Origin: Opitutus sp.
GTDB taxonomy: Bacteria > Verrucomicrobiota > Verrucomicrobiia > Opitutales > Opitutaceae
Length of the DNA: 64,000 nucleotides
Reading direction: 5' to 3'
NCBI GenBank assembly: GCA_024998815.1
Contig: JACEUQ010000002.1
Location: 1,130,501-1,194,500 of the forward strand
Part shown: in pieces, positions 18,922-27,929 of the stretch
Layout of the letters: the number at the start of each line of letters is the position of its first letter
How positions within the stretch are numbered: the stretch's first letter is position 1
Program-made: the position numbers and the translations under genes
The notes under the pieces: model-generated
Told to the model about the DNA's origin: nothing
Seen by the model: only the letters and a program-made list of their open reading frames with translations
Database searches by the model: none

Positions 18922-19812
18922 TTACTTTACCTCGGCAAAGTAAGCGTCATAGCCCTCGCGAAACGTCGGGTACTGCGGTTTCCAGCCGAGCACCTGCTTG
19001 ATTTTATCATTGGCGATCACCCGGTCGGGCGTGACACGCCGCCGCCCCGGAGCCGATTCCCCCGTAAAACGCGGCGCCGGCAGCCCCAGTTTACTAGCCA
19101 AATAGGCCGCCACTTCCCCCTTCGTCGCAGCACCATCGTCAGCGACATTGAACACCCCTCCACTCACCTCGATCGGCGCCTCAAATGCCGCCCAGATGGC
19201 ACCCGCGATATCGTCACGGTGGATAAGATTAAGCCGATGCCCGCCCAAGCCCGCGATCTCGCCGCTGCCCGACCTGAGCTGATCGAGCAGGTAATGCCGG
19301 TCGGGACCGTAAATGCCCGCCAAACGCAGCACGAAGCCGCGCTTCCCGGAACGCAGCAATCGATCCTCGGCCTCGACCAACGGATTCCCTTCCAGCCGCG
19401 TAGATTCGATTGAGGCACTTTCGTCCACCCGTGCACCCCCACCCTGTGGATACACCGAGGTGCTGCTGGTGTAGACCAGCGAAGCGACCGGCACCTGCCC
19501 GGCCCAACTGAGCACCGATTTCATGCCCTCGACATAACTGTGCCAGTAACCCTCCGGTCCGCCCCCGCCAGAACTCACACAATTGAGCACCAAATCCGCA
19601 CCACCGGGCAACCGTTCATGCCAGTCAGTATCCGCCAGATCAGCGATAATGACATCGGCCCCGGCCACCGACAACGCGCAGGCTTTTTCTGGATTGCGCG
19701 TCAGCGCGGTGACCCGCAAGCCGCGGGCAAAGGCCTGCTGCGCCACCACGGCCCCGACATAACCGGCCCCGAAGATAACGAGGTGGCGGGGCTCGGTGGA
19801 AAACAGGTTCAT
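18922..19812 (-). CDS. NAD(P)-dependent sugar-epimerase-like SDR (YeeZ-like)
   Basis: This 296-residue extended-type SDR has an N-terminal dinucleotide-binding motif VIFGAGYVGA and a YTSSTSVYPQ segment (about residue 117) where epimerases carry the catalytic Ser. A C-terminal part ends GWKPQYPTFREGYDAYF. The pattern resembles YeeZ-type epimerase-like proteins of unknown substrate. I took the ATG at 19812 (MNLFSTEPRH); the frame is open to 19893, but those residues do not look like SDR sequence. It is a single gene between a family A repeat and tRNA-Arg. Confidence 0.8.
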   Translation of the reverse strand: MNLFSTEPRHLVIFGAGYVGAVVAQQAFARGLRVTALTRNPEKACALSVAGADVIIADLADTDWHERLPGGADLVLNCVSSGGGGPEGYWHSYVEGMKSVLSWAGQVPVASLVYTSSTSVYPQGGGARVDESASIESTRLEGNPLVEAEDRLLRSGKRGFVLRLAGIYGPDRHYLLDQLRSGSGEIAGLGGHRLNLIHRDDIAGAIWAAFEAPIEVSGGVFNVADDGAATKGEVAAYLASKLGLPAPRFTGESAPGRRRVTPDRVIANDKIKQVLGWKPQYPTFREGYDAYFAEVK

Positions 19813-19936
19813 ATCGGTGCAGTGAAGGCGGTCGATTCCTCTGCCGAAAGCCTTTTTGTTGGTTAAGAAGGTGGCGGCGAACCGTCTTTGCACTCGACAG
19901 CGCGAGATGAGCGGACGATTTTCGCTGCTCAGTTTT

Positions 19937-20011
19937 GCAGGCGTAGCACAATGGATAGTGTAGCGGTCTCCGAAGCCGTAGATGTGGGTTCGATTCCCGC
20001 CGCTTGCACCA
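19937..20011 (+). tRNA. tRNA-Arg (CCG)
   Basis: This is a 75-nt cloverleaf on the plus strand with encoded CCA. The acceptor GCAGGCG pairs with CGCTTGC. The anticodon stem is closed by the loop CTCCGAA, giving anticodon CCG (codon CGG), and the T-arm contains GGTTCGATTCC. A terminator follows within ten bases. Confidence 0.93.
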
Positions 20012-20017
20012 GTTTTG

Positions 20018-20052
20018 AAAACCCCGTTTCGCCCGCCGAAATGGGGTTTTTT
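20018..20052 (+). terminator. Terminator after tRNA-Arg
   Basis: AAACCCCGTTTCG pairs with CGAAATGGGGTTT around the short loop CCCGC and is followed by more T. This is a classical rho-independent terminator directly downstream of the tRNA. Confidence 0.85.
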
Positions 20053-20215
20053 GTGCCTTTCTCGCTTGGGGGTAGATTTCCTGTATTTACCTGCGCTTAA
20101 TTCAATTTGCTCGGTTTTGAACCACTTAAAACACCCTCACTTCAGGCACGAAGATCACCCTTGATGTCGGCGCCGGCCCGTTCGCTTTCAGCCCCAAACC
20201 CCATCCAGCGCTGAC

Positions 20216-20545
20216 CTAATACCCAGCGCCGACACTGAGGTTAACCCGGTGTTCGGAGTATTGCGGATTGAGGATCGCGTCGTAGCTCAAGCGCACCGTC
20301 CAGCCGTTGGGCAACAGCGCCGACAGGCTACTAGTGCCGGGATTAATGTACTCACTGCCACCGGTCTGTGGGTTAACCCTAAAAGCGTCTGCACCGGCGG
20401 CCAAACGCGCGGTGATAGGGTTGGGGTTATACGAATGGCGGCTGGCGCTCAGGCTCAGATCGGGAATCCACCCGATTTTTTTGGCCACAAAGGGGCGGCT
20501 CACATGGACCCCGAGCTTTGTGATGAGTGAATCCGTGGGCCGAAT
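20216..20545 (-). pseudogene. C-terminal fragment of an autotransporter-like beta-barrel protein
   Basis: About 100 residues are readable on the minus strand. They have alternating hydrophobic strands, for example LPNGWTVRLSYDAI and the end HRVNLSVGAGY, as in the last strands of an autotransporter or outer-membrane barrel. The homologous frame begins near 20545, immediately after a stop codon, and has no start or passenger domain. The break coincides with the presumed left edge of the accessory island, so it is probably the outer remnant of a gene cut by an insertion. The family assignment rests on pattern only. Confidence 0.5.
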
Positions 20546-20597
20546 TTGCCCCTATCCCACTCGGTTTCGCCTGCGTAATCCCGGCCAAGTTACCTGC

Positions 20598-21842
20598 TCA
20601 CATTTCCCAAAGTTTGGCCAAAGGCACGGCAAGAAACCGCGGATCACCCAAAGCGAAGGTGTTTACCCCGGCGTGGAAAAGAATCCCGCCCGCGAAGTCG
20701 TCGCCACACTGTGCCGCGAGTCGTCGTAGCCCGGAGGCATCCGCCGCCGATGGGGTGGCGGTGGCTTTGACCTCTACGCCCCAGGTGCGAGTGCCCCGCG
20801 TTAGCACCACATCGACTTCGACCTGATCCTTGTCGCGGTAATGCCAGAAGCTCAGGTCAGGATCGGTCCACCCCGACTGCGCCATGAGTTCCTGAAGCAC
20901 ATAGGATTCAAGCAGATGACCAAAACGATCCCGCCGCGCGGGCCAATCCCCGATGGTAAGCGACGCCAGCGAGGCGGCGAGGCCGGTATCGATAAAATGC
21001 ACTTTAGGGGTTTTGATCAGCCGCTTAGCCTCATGCCGATGCCAAGGCTGAAGACGCCGAACGAGGTAAAGACGTTCGCAGGCCGTGAGGTGGTGCTCCA
21101 CCGTCTCGCGACGCAGGTCGAGTTCGTTGCCGAGGGTCGTGAGGTTGAGGAGTTCGCCGGTGCGCAGAGCAAGGAGGGTCAGCAGCCGCGACAGATCACG
21201 TGGTTCCTTCACGCGCGCGACGTCCTGCACGTCGCGCTCCAGCAGCGCACGAAGGTAATCGCGATGCCAAGCGCGGGCACGGGCCGGAGTGCGTAAACGC
21301 GGTTCAGGAAAACCGCCCGCCACAATGCGAGCCGCCAACCCGGACGGATCGGGTATCACTCGATCGGTGACAAGTGAGGGCTGAAGTCGGCCTGCCAACC
21401 AAGCGGCGAGGAAGCCTCCGGGTGCACGGTTCATTTCGGCGGCTGTGAGCGGATGCAGTTCCAGCACCGTCATGCGACCAGCCAGGGAATCGCCGAGTTT
21501 GGGTAGGAGCAGTAGATTGGCCGAACCGGTGAGCAGGAACCGCCCCGGGCGCCGGTCACGATCCACGGAAAGCTTAATGGCTCGGAGTAACTCGGGGGCA
21601 CGCTGGATTTCATCAATGATGACGGGGTCGGGCAACGCGGCCATAAAGCCGTTGGGATCGCTCCGGGCCAAGGCCAGCGCATCGGCGTCATCAAGAGTCA
21701 CGTAACCGTAGTTCGGACCGAGGGTGCGAACGAGCGTTGTTTTGCCGCATTGGCGCGGGCCGAGGAGGCACACCACGGGCGTATCGGCAAGGGCTGCGCT
21801 TAACGCCGTCGCGAGGGCACGGGGTAGAGGAGTGTCGTCCAT
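20598..21842 (-). CDS. AAA ATPase with DUF4143 (ATP-binding protein)
   Basis: The product is 414 residues from the ATG at 21842 (the frame is open to 21899). The N-terminal P-loop domain has GPRQCGKTTL (Walker A), then VIIDEIQRAPELL (Walker B) and LLTGSANLLLL (sensor 1). A winged-helix-like middle carries LLNLTTLGNELDLRRETVEHHL. The C-terminal DUF4143 region has FGHLLESYVLQEL and the nuclease-like core VEVDVVLTRG-WGVEVKA, which has the spacing of a PD-(D/E)xK fold. Such proteins are widespread in mobile and TA-rich DNA, and their function is not settled. A decayed relative lies at 33565-33835. Confidence 0.85.
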   Translation of the reverse strand: MDDTPLPRALATALSAALADTPVVCLLGPRQCGKTTLVRTLGPNYGYVTLDDADALALARSDPNGFMAALPDPVIIDEIQRAPELLRAIKLSVDRDRRPGRFLLTGSANLLLLPKLGDSLAGRMTVLELHPLTAAEMNRAPGGFLAAWLAGRLQPSLVTDRVIPDPSGLAARIVAGGFPEPRLRTPARARAWHRDYLRALLERDVQDVARVKEPRDLSRLLTLLALRTGELLNLTTLGNELDLRRETVEHHLTACERLYLVRRLQPWHRHEAKRLIKTPKVHFIDTGLAASLASLTIGDWPARRDRFGHLLESYVLQELMAQSGWTDPDLSFWHYRDKDQVEVDVVLTRGTRTWGVEVKATATPSAADASGLRRLAAQCGDDFAGGILFHAGVNTFALGDPRFLAVPLAKLWEM

Positions 21843-21899
21843 ATGCGGCACAGTAGTGCGTCTAAACGCTGGTTTGTCTAGCGTCCAATCGCTGGACAA

Positions 21900-22157
21900 G
21901 AAACCCCAAAACGTCGACTTCCGTGTATGACACTAACGGCAGACAAACCGGTAACCTTGTTCGTAAGATTCATTCCCGAGACAGCTCGGAATCAAACTAG
22001 GAAGTACTGTAGCCCCGGGGCATTCCTAGTTGACCAGAAAAAATGAGATGGGGGCCCCACATGCACCCGATGCACTGGCGCAAAACGCGCCTGCCGATTT
22101 CCCCATCCGCGCCTCCGCGCGAATCCATTGCCGCGAGCCACTCGGTCAATTTAGGTA
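21900..22157. other. Divergent intergenic region between the ATPase and the TOTE gene
   Basis: The two genes are transcribed away from each other, so both promoters should lie here. I see a short inverted pair near 21970-21995 (CGAGACAGCTCGGAATC), but no gene and no copy of the island's att-like repeat. Confidence 0.4.
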
Positions 22158-24674
22158 ATGCCGATGAGCCTGAATCCGCCGTCTTCCGAAAACCTGGAAT
22201 TACTCCGGGATAAACTCGGACGAATCCGTGCCGAGGCACTGCAGCTGGAAGCCGAGATTGCGGCGCGCGAGACAGACCGGCAGTTGGGTTTCACATCCGC
22301 ACTGGATAGTGGCGAACCGGCCTCGAACGCCGATGCACCGCCGGTGACGCCGGAGGCAAAGGTGGCGCTTTTCCTAAAACTCTTTGCGACTCGCCGTTCG
22401 GTTTTCCCAAAGCTCTGGGAAAACCCCAAGACTGGGCGCATGGGCTACTCGCCCGTTTGTAACAACGAATGGCGCACCGGCATCTGCCAAAAACCTCGAG
22501 TTAAATGCAGCGAATGCTTGCACCAGAAATTCCCACCACTCGATGAGCGGGCGGTCGAGGCTCACCTACGCGGAAAACACACGCTCGGGGTGTATGCGAT
22601 CGCCGTAGACAACACCTGCCGGTTCCTCGCGGCCGATTTCGATGGTGAAGGTTGGCGCGGTGACGTGGTCGCCTACCGCGACGCCGCCGCTCGCAGCGGG
22701 ATTACCGTGGCGGTGGAGCGCTCGCGTTCAGGCAATGGCGCCCATGCCTGGATGTTCTTTACCGAGTCCGTGCCCGCCGCGCTGGCTCGACGCCTCGGCC
22801 TGCTGCTGATTGCCCGCGCTTCAGCGGCGCGGCCCGCCCTCGGACTGGCGGCCTATGACCGTTTGTTTCCCAATCAAGACACCCTGCCCGCCGGCGGTTT
22901 TGGCAATCTCATCGCGCTGCCCCTGGCCCGCGAGCCACGCCAGAAGGGCAATACCGTTTTCTTGGATACCAGCTTGGAGCCGACTACCGACCAATGGGCG
23001 TATCTAGGAAAATTGCCCCGACTGCGCCGCCAGGAGCTTGAAACCATCGTTGCCCGCCTTTCGCCGCAGGCACCGCTGGCCGCGCTGGCCGCCTCCACTC
23101 AAACTGCGGCTGGGCAAACCCGTGAGCCCGACCGTGACGGAGAAAGCGATGGTGAAACCGCCTTAGCCCTGCGACACGACGAAGCGCTGCTGGATATTTC
23201 GCATGCGCCGGTGCGGGCCGGTCTGGTTACCGGCGAAATCACGGTGCGGTTGGATGCGGGGATTCACCTGCCGCGCACCTTGCCCACCGCATTGCTGGCA
23301 GCCCTGCGACGCCTCGCCACGTTGGCCAACCCAGAGTTTCACGAAAAACTCCGCCTCCGCTTCGCCACCTACGACACGCCACGGTTCCTCTTCGCCGGCG
23401 AATGGCACCCCGACCGGCTCGTTTTGCCACGCGGCGTATTGGTTAAAAGTCTGGCGCTATTGGAGCAGGCGGGCGCGACGGTGGTGCTGCAGGACGCCCG
23501 TACTCCTGGTGCCCGCATCCCTTGGACGTTTACCGGGGAACTGCGCCCCGAACAGACCCTCGCCGTTAAGACAATTGCGGCGCACGACACCGGCGTGCTG
23601 TGCGCGCCGCCGGGAGCAGGGAAAACCGTGATGGGTTGCGCCCTCATCGCCCAAACCCGCGTCTCAGCGCTGGTGCTGGTGCACCGGTCCGTGCTGCTCG
23701 ATCAATGGCGCGAGGCGGCCATGCGTTTCCTTGGACTGAAGCGCAAAGAGATCGGCGTATGGCGGGGTAAAGCGCCCCGCCTCACCCAGCGCCTGGACAT
23801 CGCCATGCTGCCGAGTGTGGCGCGAGCGGAGGATTTCGCCGCGGTTTTTTCGAACTACGGACTGGTGATCGTGGACGAGTGCCACCATCTGCCCGCCGCC
23901 ACTTTCGAAGGGGTGCTCAAAGCCTGCGCGAGCCGACGCGTCTACGGATTAACCGCCACCCCGGCGCGCAAGGACCGGCTGGAGAAACTGATGTTTTTCC
24001 AATGCGGCCCGATTCGCCACACCCTTGGAAACACGCCATCGAAAGTCACCCGTACCGTGCGTATCCGCCGTACTTCCTTCACCCTGCCGAATGGTGTTGG
24101 CGGAAACGAGCCACGGCCACCGATCCACGAAGTCTGGCAGGCCTTGGTAGCCGACGAAGGCCGCAGCGACCTGATCGTAGCCGAATTATTGGATTGTGGG
24201 CGAGCGGGTCGCTCACCGCTGGTGCTCGCGGATCGCACGGCCTACCTCGACACACTGGAAGGTAAATTCGCTGCCAGGGCACCACAGACCACCCATTACC
24301 GTTTGGATGGGAGTATCGGGAAAAAAGCGCGGCGGCTGGTCTTGGATGCGATTACCCAACACTACGCGACTGGCACGCCCTTTGTGGTGTTTGCGAGCGC
24401 CTCCTTGGTGGGTGAGGGGCTGGATATCCCAAGGCTGGACACGCTCTTCCTAACCATGCCGCTCTCGTTCAAGGGGCGGTTGGTGCAGTATGCCGGTCGG
24501 CTCCACCGGAGCCACGAGGCCAAGACCACGGTGCTCATCCACGACTACCTTGACGCAACCCCATTGACCCAAGCCATGTTCCGGCGGCGGTCGGCCGCCT
24601 ATGGAAAAATGGGATACATCATCGAAGATCCAGAAAGCGAACCGAGTACTGACGAGCCTGCGCAATTACTTTAA
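22158..24674 (+). CDS. TOTE-type primase-helicase (AEP primase plus SF2 helicase)
   Basis: This 838-residue fusion belongs to the group annotated as TOTE conflict-system proteins. Residues 1-45 form a probable coiled coil. A Cys cluster (CNNEWRTGIC then CSEC, about 101-120) is followed by an archaeo-eukaryotic primase domain with the acidic motif DFDGEG (about 160-165), the SGNGAH motif (about 192) and FPNQD. The second half is a superfamily 2 helicase: Walker A PPGAGKT (about 483-489), DECHH (about 572), TATPARKDR, and the C-terminal motifs SLVGEGLDIP and QYAGRLHR. Primase and helicase motifs look intact. It lies in the tRNA-Gln island, and a 52-residue remnant of a second copy lies at 34133. 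The start could be the ATG at 22158 or the one two codons later. Confidence 0.85.
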   Translation: MPMSLNPPSSENLELLRDKLGRIRAEALQLEAEIAARETDRQLGFTSALDSGEPASNADAPPVTPEAKVALFLKLFATRRSVFPKLWENPKTGRMGYSPVCNNEWRTGICQKPRVKCSECLHQKFPPLDERAVEAHLRGKHTLGVYAIAVDNTCRFLAADFDGEGWRGDVVAYRDAAARSGITVAVERSRSGNGAHAWMFFTESVPAALARRLGLLLIARASAARPALGLAAYDRLFPNQDTLPAGGFGNLIALPLAREPRQKGNTVFLDTSLEPTTDQWAYLGKLPRLRRQELETIVARLSPQAPLAALAASTQTAAGQTREPDRDGESDGETALALRHDEALLDISHAPVRAGLVTGEITVRLDAGIHLPRTLPTALLAALRRLATLANPEFHEKLRLRFATYDTPRFLFAGEWHPDRLVLPRGVLVKSLALLEQAGATVVLQDARTPGARIPWTFTGELRPEQTLAVKTIAAHDTGVLCAPPGAGKTVMGCALIAQTRVSALVLVHRSVLLDQWREAAMRFLGLKRKEIGVWRGKAPRLTQRLDIAMLPSVARAEDFAAVFSNYGLVIVDECHHLPAATFEGVLKACASRRVYGLTATPARKDRLEKLMFFQCGPIRHTLGNTPSKVTRTVRIRRTSFTLPNGVGGNEPRPPIHEVWQALVADEGRSDLIVAELLDCGRAGRSPLVLADRTAYLDTLEGKFAARAPQTTHYRLDGSIGKKARRLVLDAITQHYATGTPFVVFASASLVGEGLDIPRLDTLFLTMPLSFKGRLVQYAGRLHRSHEAKTTVLIHDYLDATPLTQAMFRRRSAAYGKMGYIIEDPESEPSTDEPAQLL

Positions 24675-24747
24675 AATCACAACCTGTTATGAAAATGAGA
24701 AATATAGGCCTAAATCCGTGGTTTTCGCCCCGATCCCGTCTTCACGA

Positions 24748-24953
24748 AGTCAACGCGGATCCGACATTCTCTAAAAAACTCCTCATTGGCTGCCCGAGGC
24801 ATTTGAAAATCCGAACTTTGCTGAGGCAAATCGAGGTTTTACCACCGTGATTGCCCGTGTAAAAAAACAACTGCCTCGCTTTCGCCATGTGGCAAGTCGC
24901 CGCCTTAACTTAATGCGGCGGGGGAGCCGTTTCGCTTCATTCGCGTCACGGGT
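24748..24953. repeat. att-like direct repeat copy A
   Basis: The first 49-50 bases (AGTCAAC through CATTGGCTGCCCGA) match the DNA at the 3' end of tRNA-Gln. The next 156 bases are shared only with copy B (26168-26372) and include CGCCGC-(11)-GCGGCG, a possible hairpin. The sequence TGGCTGCCCGA equals the reverse complement of the tRNA 3' end including CCA. It lies 75 bases after the TOTE stop. Confidence 0.88.
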
Positions 24954-25016
24954 CGAATTCGACCATCAAGCCACTTATTTCCTCCCGTGCGATTCCTGCC
25001 ACGTTACCCGCTCACA

Positions 25017-25976
25017 TTACGACTGGTCGTCGGGTGGGCATTGCAGCCCAATCTCGGCGAGTTTGATCGCTCCCCAGGAGCCGCGGCGGACGAGCGAAAT
25101 ATACGGGTCGATGACTGCCAGATCAGCCAAGCCCAGCACTCGCACGACGTTTTCGTCGTGGAGATCATGGGCGAGCACGCCGGTCTGCGGATGAACATAG
25201 GCGAAGTACCCGTCGTCTAAAACCTCGTTGTGATAAAGCTGCACGGAAGCGAAGCCGATGGCGGACATTAGCGCATCGGTCTCATGCTTGGTGACCGGAG
25301 GGCGCTCGGTGTCGATCTCAACGTGGGATTGGGAAACCACGGGAGCCAAGGCCTTGCTCTTGGGGTTAATGGTAAAGCCTTCCAACCGGTAGGCGGTTTC
25401 AGGGAAGAGCACGGCGTGCAAACGCATCCGCTCAAAATAGTCGCCCAGAGTACTCTGGTTCACGCCGTAGTAGAGGCGTTTGAACCAGCGATTTTTTGCC
25501 TGGTCGTGATAAACGTGGTGCTCGGCTCCACCTCTACGGCCTTGAGCTTCCCACGCGGTCAAAAAGACAGCCTCGTCAAAAACCGGCCCTTGGGACTCCA
25601 CCCAGCGCCGCAAATGGGTGCGCCCAGCGCGATCGACTGCGCTCAGGCGGCTCAGCTCGCGGAGACTTTCCGGGAGCTGTGGGATTTCAGGTAGTCGTAG
25701 CCCCTGAGCGCCTGCGCGGTAGATACTTTCGGCCGACTCAAAATCGAAGCCAGCGTGGCCTTCTTCACATGAATCCGGGGCGAGGGCACGGAGAGCGCGC
25801 AAAGCGGTTTCGACTGGGTGGGAGGCATAACGATTATCAGACCTAAGTTGGATCGCCTGCTCCGTCAAGGCGGCGGGCGACAGCAGGGTGCCCGAGCGTT
25901 GCCCCTGTTGAAAAGCCTGCGCCGCGCCGGCGGACGCGGTGGAAGGCGGATCGTCGGGTGAACGTGGAGGCGACAT
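25017..25976 (-). CDS. Kinase-like protein of the polyvalent-protein type
   Basis: The 319-residue protein has a C-terminal module resembling the kinase domain found in phage and conjugative polyvalent proteins. The catalytic-loop-like HDLHDEN lies at residues 270-276, and IDPYISLV (D290) sits at the position of the metal-binding DFG. An upstream HHVYHDQAKNRWFKRLY segment could hold the ATP-binding Lys. Residues 1-110 are unrecognised and proline/alanine rich. It is the only gene between att-like copies A and B, so it may be a one-gene cassette. A role in phosphorylating nucleic-acid or protein targets is inference; the possible substrate is unknown. Confidence 0.7.
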   Translation of the reverse strand: MSPPRSPDDPPSTASAGAAQAFQQGQRSGTLLSPAALTEQAIQLRSDNRYASHPVETALRALRALAPDSCEEGHAGFDFESAESIYRAGAQGLRLPEIPQLPESLRELSRLSAVDRAGRTHLRRWVESQGPVFDEAVFLTAWEAQGRRGGAEHHVYHDQAKNRWFKRLYYGVNQSTLGDYFERMRLHAVLFPETAYRLEGFTINPKSKALAPVVSQSHVEIDTERPPVTKHETDALMSAIGFASVQLYHNEVLDDGYFAYVHPQTGVLAHDLHDENVVRVLGLADLAVIDPYISLVRRGSWGAIKLAEIGLQCPPDDQS

Positions 25977-26167
25977 CAGGAACGGGCTAAATCAGGCGAT
26001 GGCTAGAGTTTGAGCCGGGAAACCGGCTTGGCCAAAACGAAAAGCAGGCAATTCGAAGCGGTCAACCGTTTCACTTTATGTAGAGCAAATTACAGGATCC
26101 TCCGCGAACCGATTGCTGTTCGCATGGTGTCCAATAAACCCATTTCGCCCAGTTCCCGTCTCCACTC

Positions 26168-26372
26168 AGTCAACCGTTATCCGACATTCTCTAAAAAGTC
26201 CTCATTGGCTGCCCGAGGCATTTGAAAATCCGAACTTTGCTGAGGCAAATCGAGGTTTTACCACCGTGATTGCCCGTGTAAAAAAACAACTGCCCCGCTT
26301 TCGCCATGTGGCAAGTCGCCGCCTTAACTTAATGCGGCGGGGGAGCCGTTTCGCTTCATTTGCGTCTCGGGT
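26168..26372. repeat. att-like direct repeat copy B
   Basis: This copy is 205 bases long and nearly identical to copy A across its whole length. Its first 49 bases are almost identical to copy C at the tRNA-Gln gene; it differs from A in the CCGTTA/GCGGA part near the left edge, where it agrees with C. It ends about 90 bases before hicA. Confidence 0.88.
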
Positions 26373-26433
26373 ATGTGGACAGAGGTAAGGCCTGCTAGCG
26401 TTTTTAGCGAACGAGGGTTAATTACGTTTACAA

Positions 26434-26450
26434 AACCCAACGCTTGGGTT
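26434..26450. promoter_or_regulatory. Palindromic operator candidate of hicAB
   Basis: AACCCAA-CGC-TTGGGTT is a perfect 7-bp inverted repeat, 12 bases before the hicA start. TA operons of this type are commonly autorepressed by the antitoxin or its complex through such a palindrome. That assignment is an inference from position and symmetry. Confidence 0.55.
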
Positions 26451-26462
26451 AAGGCTCTAAAC

Positions 26463-26702
26463 ATGGGCAATTGGAAGAAGACCCTCGAAAAGCTGATGAG
26501 CGGCCAAGCCGATGCCGGGATTGGTTACGACGATCTTTGCCACCTGCTCAAGCGTCTTGGCTACACGGCCAAGCAATCCGGCAGCCACAACGTCTTCCGC
26601 AAGACGGGCTGCCAGATGATCAACGTACAGAATGCTGGCGGCAAGGCCAAGTCCTACCAAGTCGCCCAAATCCGCGAACTCCTTAGAATAGAACAAAAAT
26701 GA
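26463..26702 (+). CDS. hicA: HicA-type toxin
   Basis: The 79-residue protein has the double-stranded-RNA-binding-like fold of HicA mRNA interferases. The conserved active-site region is KQSGSHNVFRK with His42, followed by QVAQIRELLR at the end. I used the ATG at 26463 (MGNWKKTLEK), which follows the palindrome; the frame is open from 26373, but the extra residues do not look HicA-like. Its stop overlaps the start of hicB by four bases (ATGA). Toxicity is expected from the family and is not shown here. Confidence 0.85.
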   Translation: MGNWKKTLEKLMSGQADAGIGYDDLCHLLKRLGYTAKQSGSHNVFRKTGCQMINVQNAGGKAKSYQVAQIRELLRIEQK

Positions 26703-27037
26703 AAACCACCACCCACGCCCGCGACTATGAAATCCGCATTTGGTACAGTGCCGCCAAAGGCGACGAGTGCTTTGTGGCGCAAGTCAGCGAGATGCCTGGA
26801 ATCATGGCTCACGGGGCGAGTTGCGAAGAAGCGGCACACGAAATCAACGAGGCGCTCACCTTGGCGTTAGCCATAGCTGCGGAAGCGGGAGAAGCCCCTC
26901 CAGCGCCGAAACATAACGCACTGGCGGCGCTGGGCCGAGCAGGCGGGGCAACGAAGAGCGCGCGGAAAAGTGCTGCGGCCAAGCTCAACGGGCTACGTGG
27001 AGGACGACCGCGCAAGGGTAAGGTAATCGTCGCCTGA
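26699..27037 (+). CDS. hicB: HicB-type antitoxin
   Basis: The 112-residue partner of HicA has the RNase-H-like HicB core: YSAAKGDECFVAQVSEMPG and an ASCEEAAHEINEAL helix. The C-terminal tail is alanine- and lysine-rich and could be a DNA-binding or flexible segment; a classical helix-turn-helix or ribbon-helix-helix is not obvious. The four-base overlap with hicA implies translational coupling. Confidence 0.85.
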   Translation: MKTTTHARDYEIRIWYSAAKGDECFVAQVSEMPGIMAHGASCEEAAHEINEALTLALAIAAEAGEAPPAPKHNALAALGRAGGATKSARKSAAAKLNGLRGGRPRKGKVIVA

Positions 27038-27264
27038 AGCGAAGTCCGCTGCCAGCAAATCGGGTTTCACTCCTCCCAGCTTACCAGCAACCCCAGGGGA
27101 TCCGCTACGCTTTATCCCAATTATCGCTCACCATTATTCATGGGCTTCAATACGCTTTCGGCACTGGCCACGGGACGCGACTTACTCCCCTGTACAGAAC
27201 CCAATCTGGACGTCGTGGCGTAGCGACATACTTCTTCGCATACTCCGGAATTAGGCCAGTTCTA
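27038..27264. other. Non-coding stretch before IS630
   Basis: No gene of convincing length is present. A short plus-strand frame beginning MGFNTLSALATGRD near 27140 stops before the IS end and matches nothing I recognise. Confidence 0.4.
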
Positions 27265-27929
27265 GTGCTTAATTGCGTAGATTAATGATAGTATTTCTGA
27301 GTTGGCTTCCCTTGACCTCGCGCTTGCGCCACTTGAACGGCTTGGCATTGGGCAGGTAGGCGGCGACGAAAGCGTCAATGGCCTGACTAAGTTCGGCGAC
27401 GCTTCTGAAGTTCGCGCCCCGTAGCGCCTTCCTTGTTAGTATGCCGAACCAGATTTCAACTTGATTGAGCCAACTCGCCGAGGTTGGGGTAAAGTGGAAG
27501 TGGACATTGGGGTGCCGAGCGAGCCAAGCGTCGCACTTTTTGTGGGTGCAATAATTATCCAAAATCACGTGGAGTTCTCTCTCGGGCGGGTGATCCGCCA
27601 CCACTTGGTCCATGAACAGCAGGAACTCCTCCCGGCGCTTAAGGGTGGTTTTCTGCGTCTTGATCAAGCCCGTGGCCACATCAAGGGCAGCGAACAAGTT
27701 GAGTGTACCGTGGCGCTTGTAGGTGCTTTTGAGTCCCTGGACGATTTTACCATTGTCGGTCTCCACGTAACCGGTGGCGCGCTCTAGGGCTTGGATGCCA
27801 GGCTTTTCATCCACACTTATCACCAATGTGTGAGCGGCGGCGCGAACACCGTCTATTTCTGGCGGTTACAAAATCACCTGTCGTAAAAGCCGATGACCGG
27901 CCCCGCCAGGGGCCGATCATCAGGCCCGG

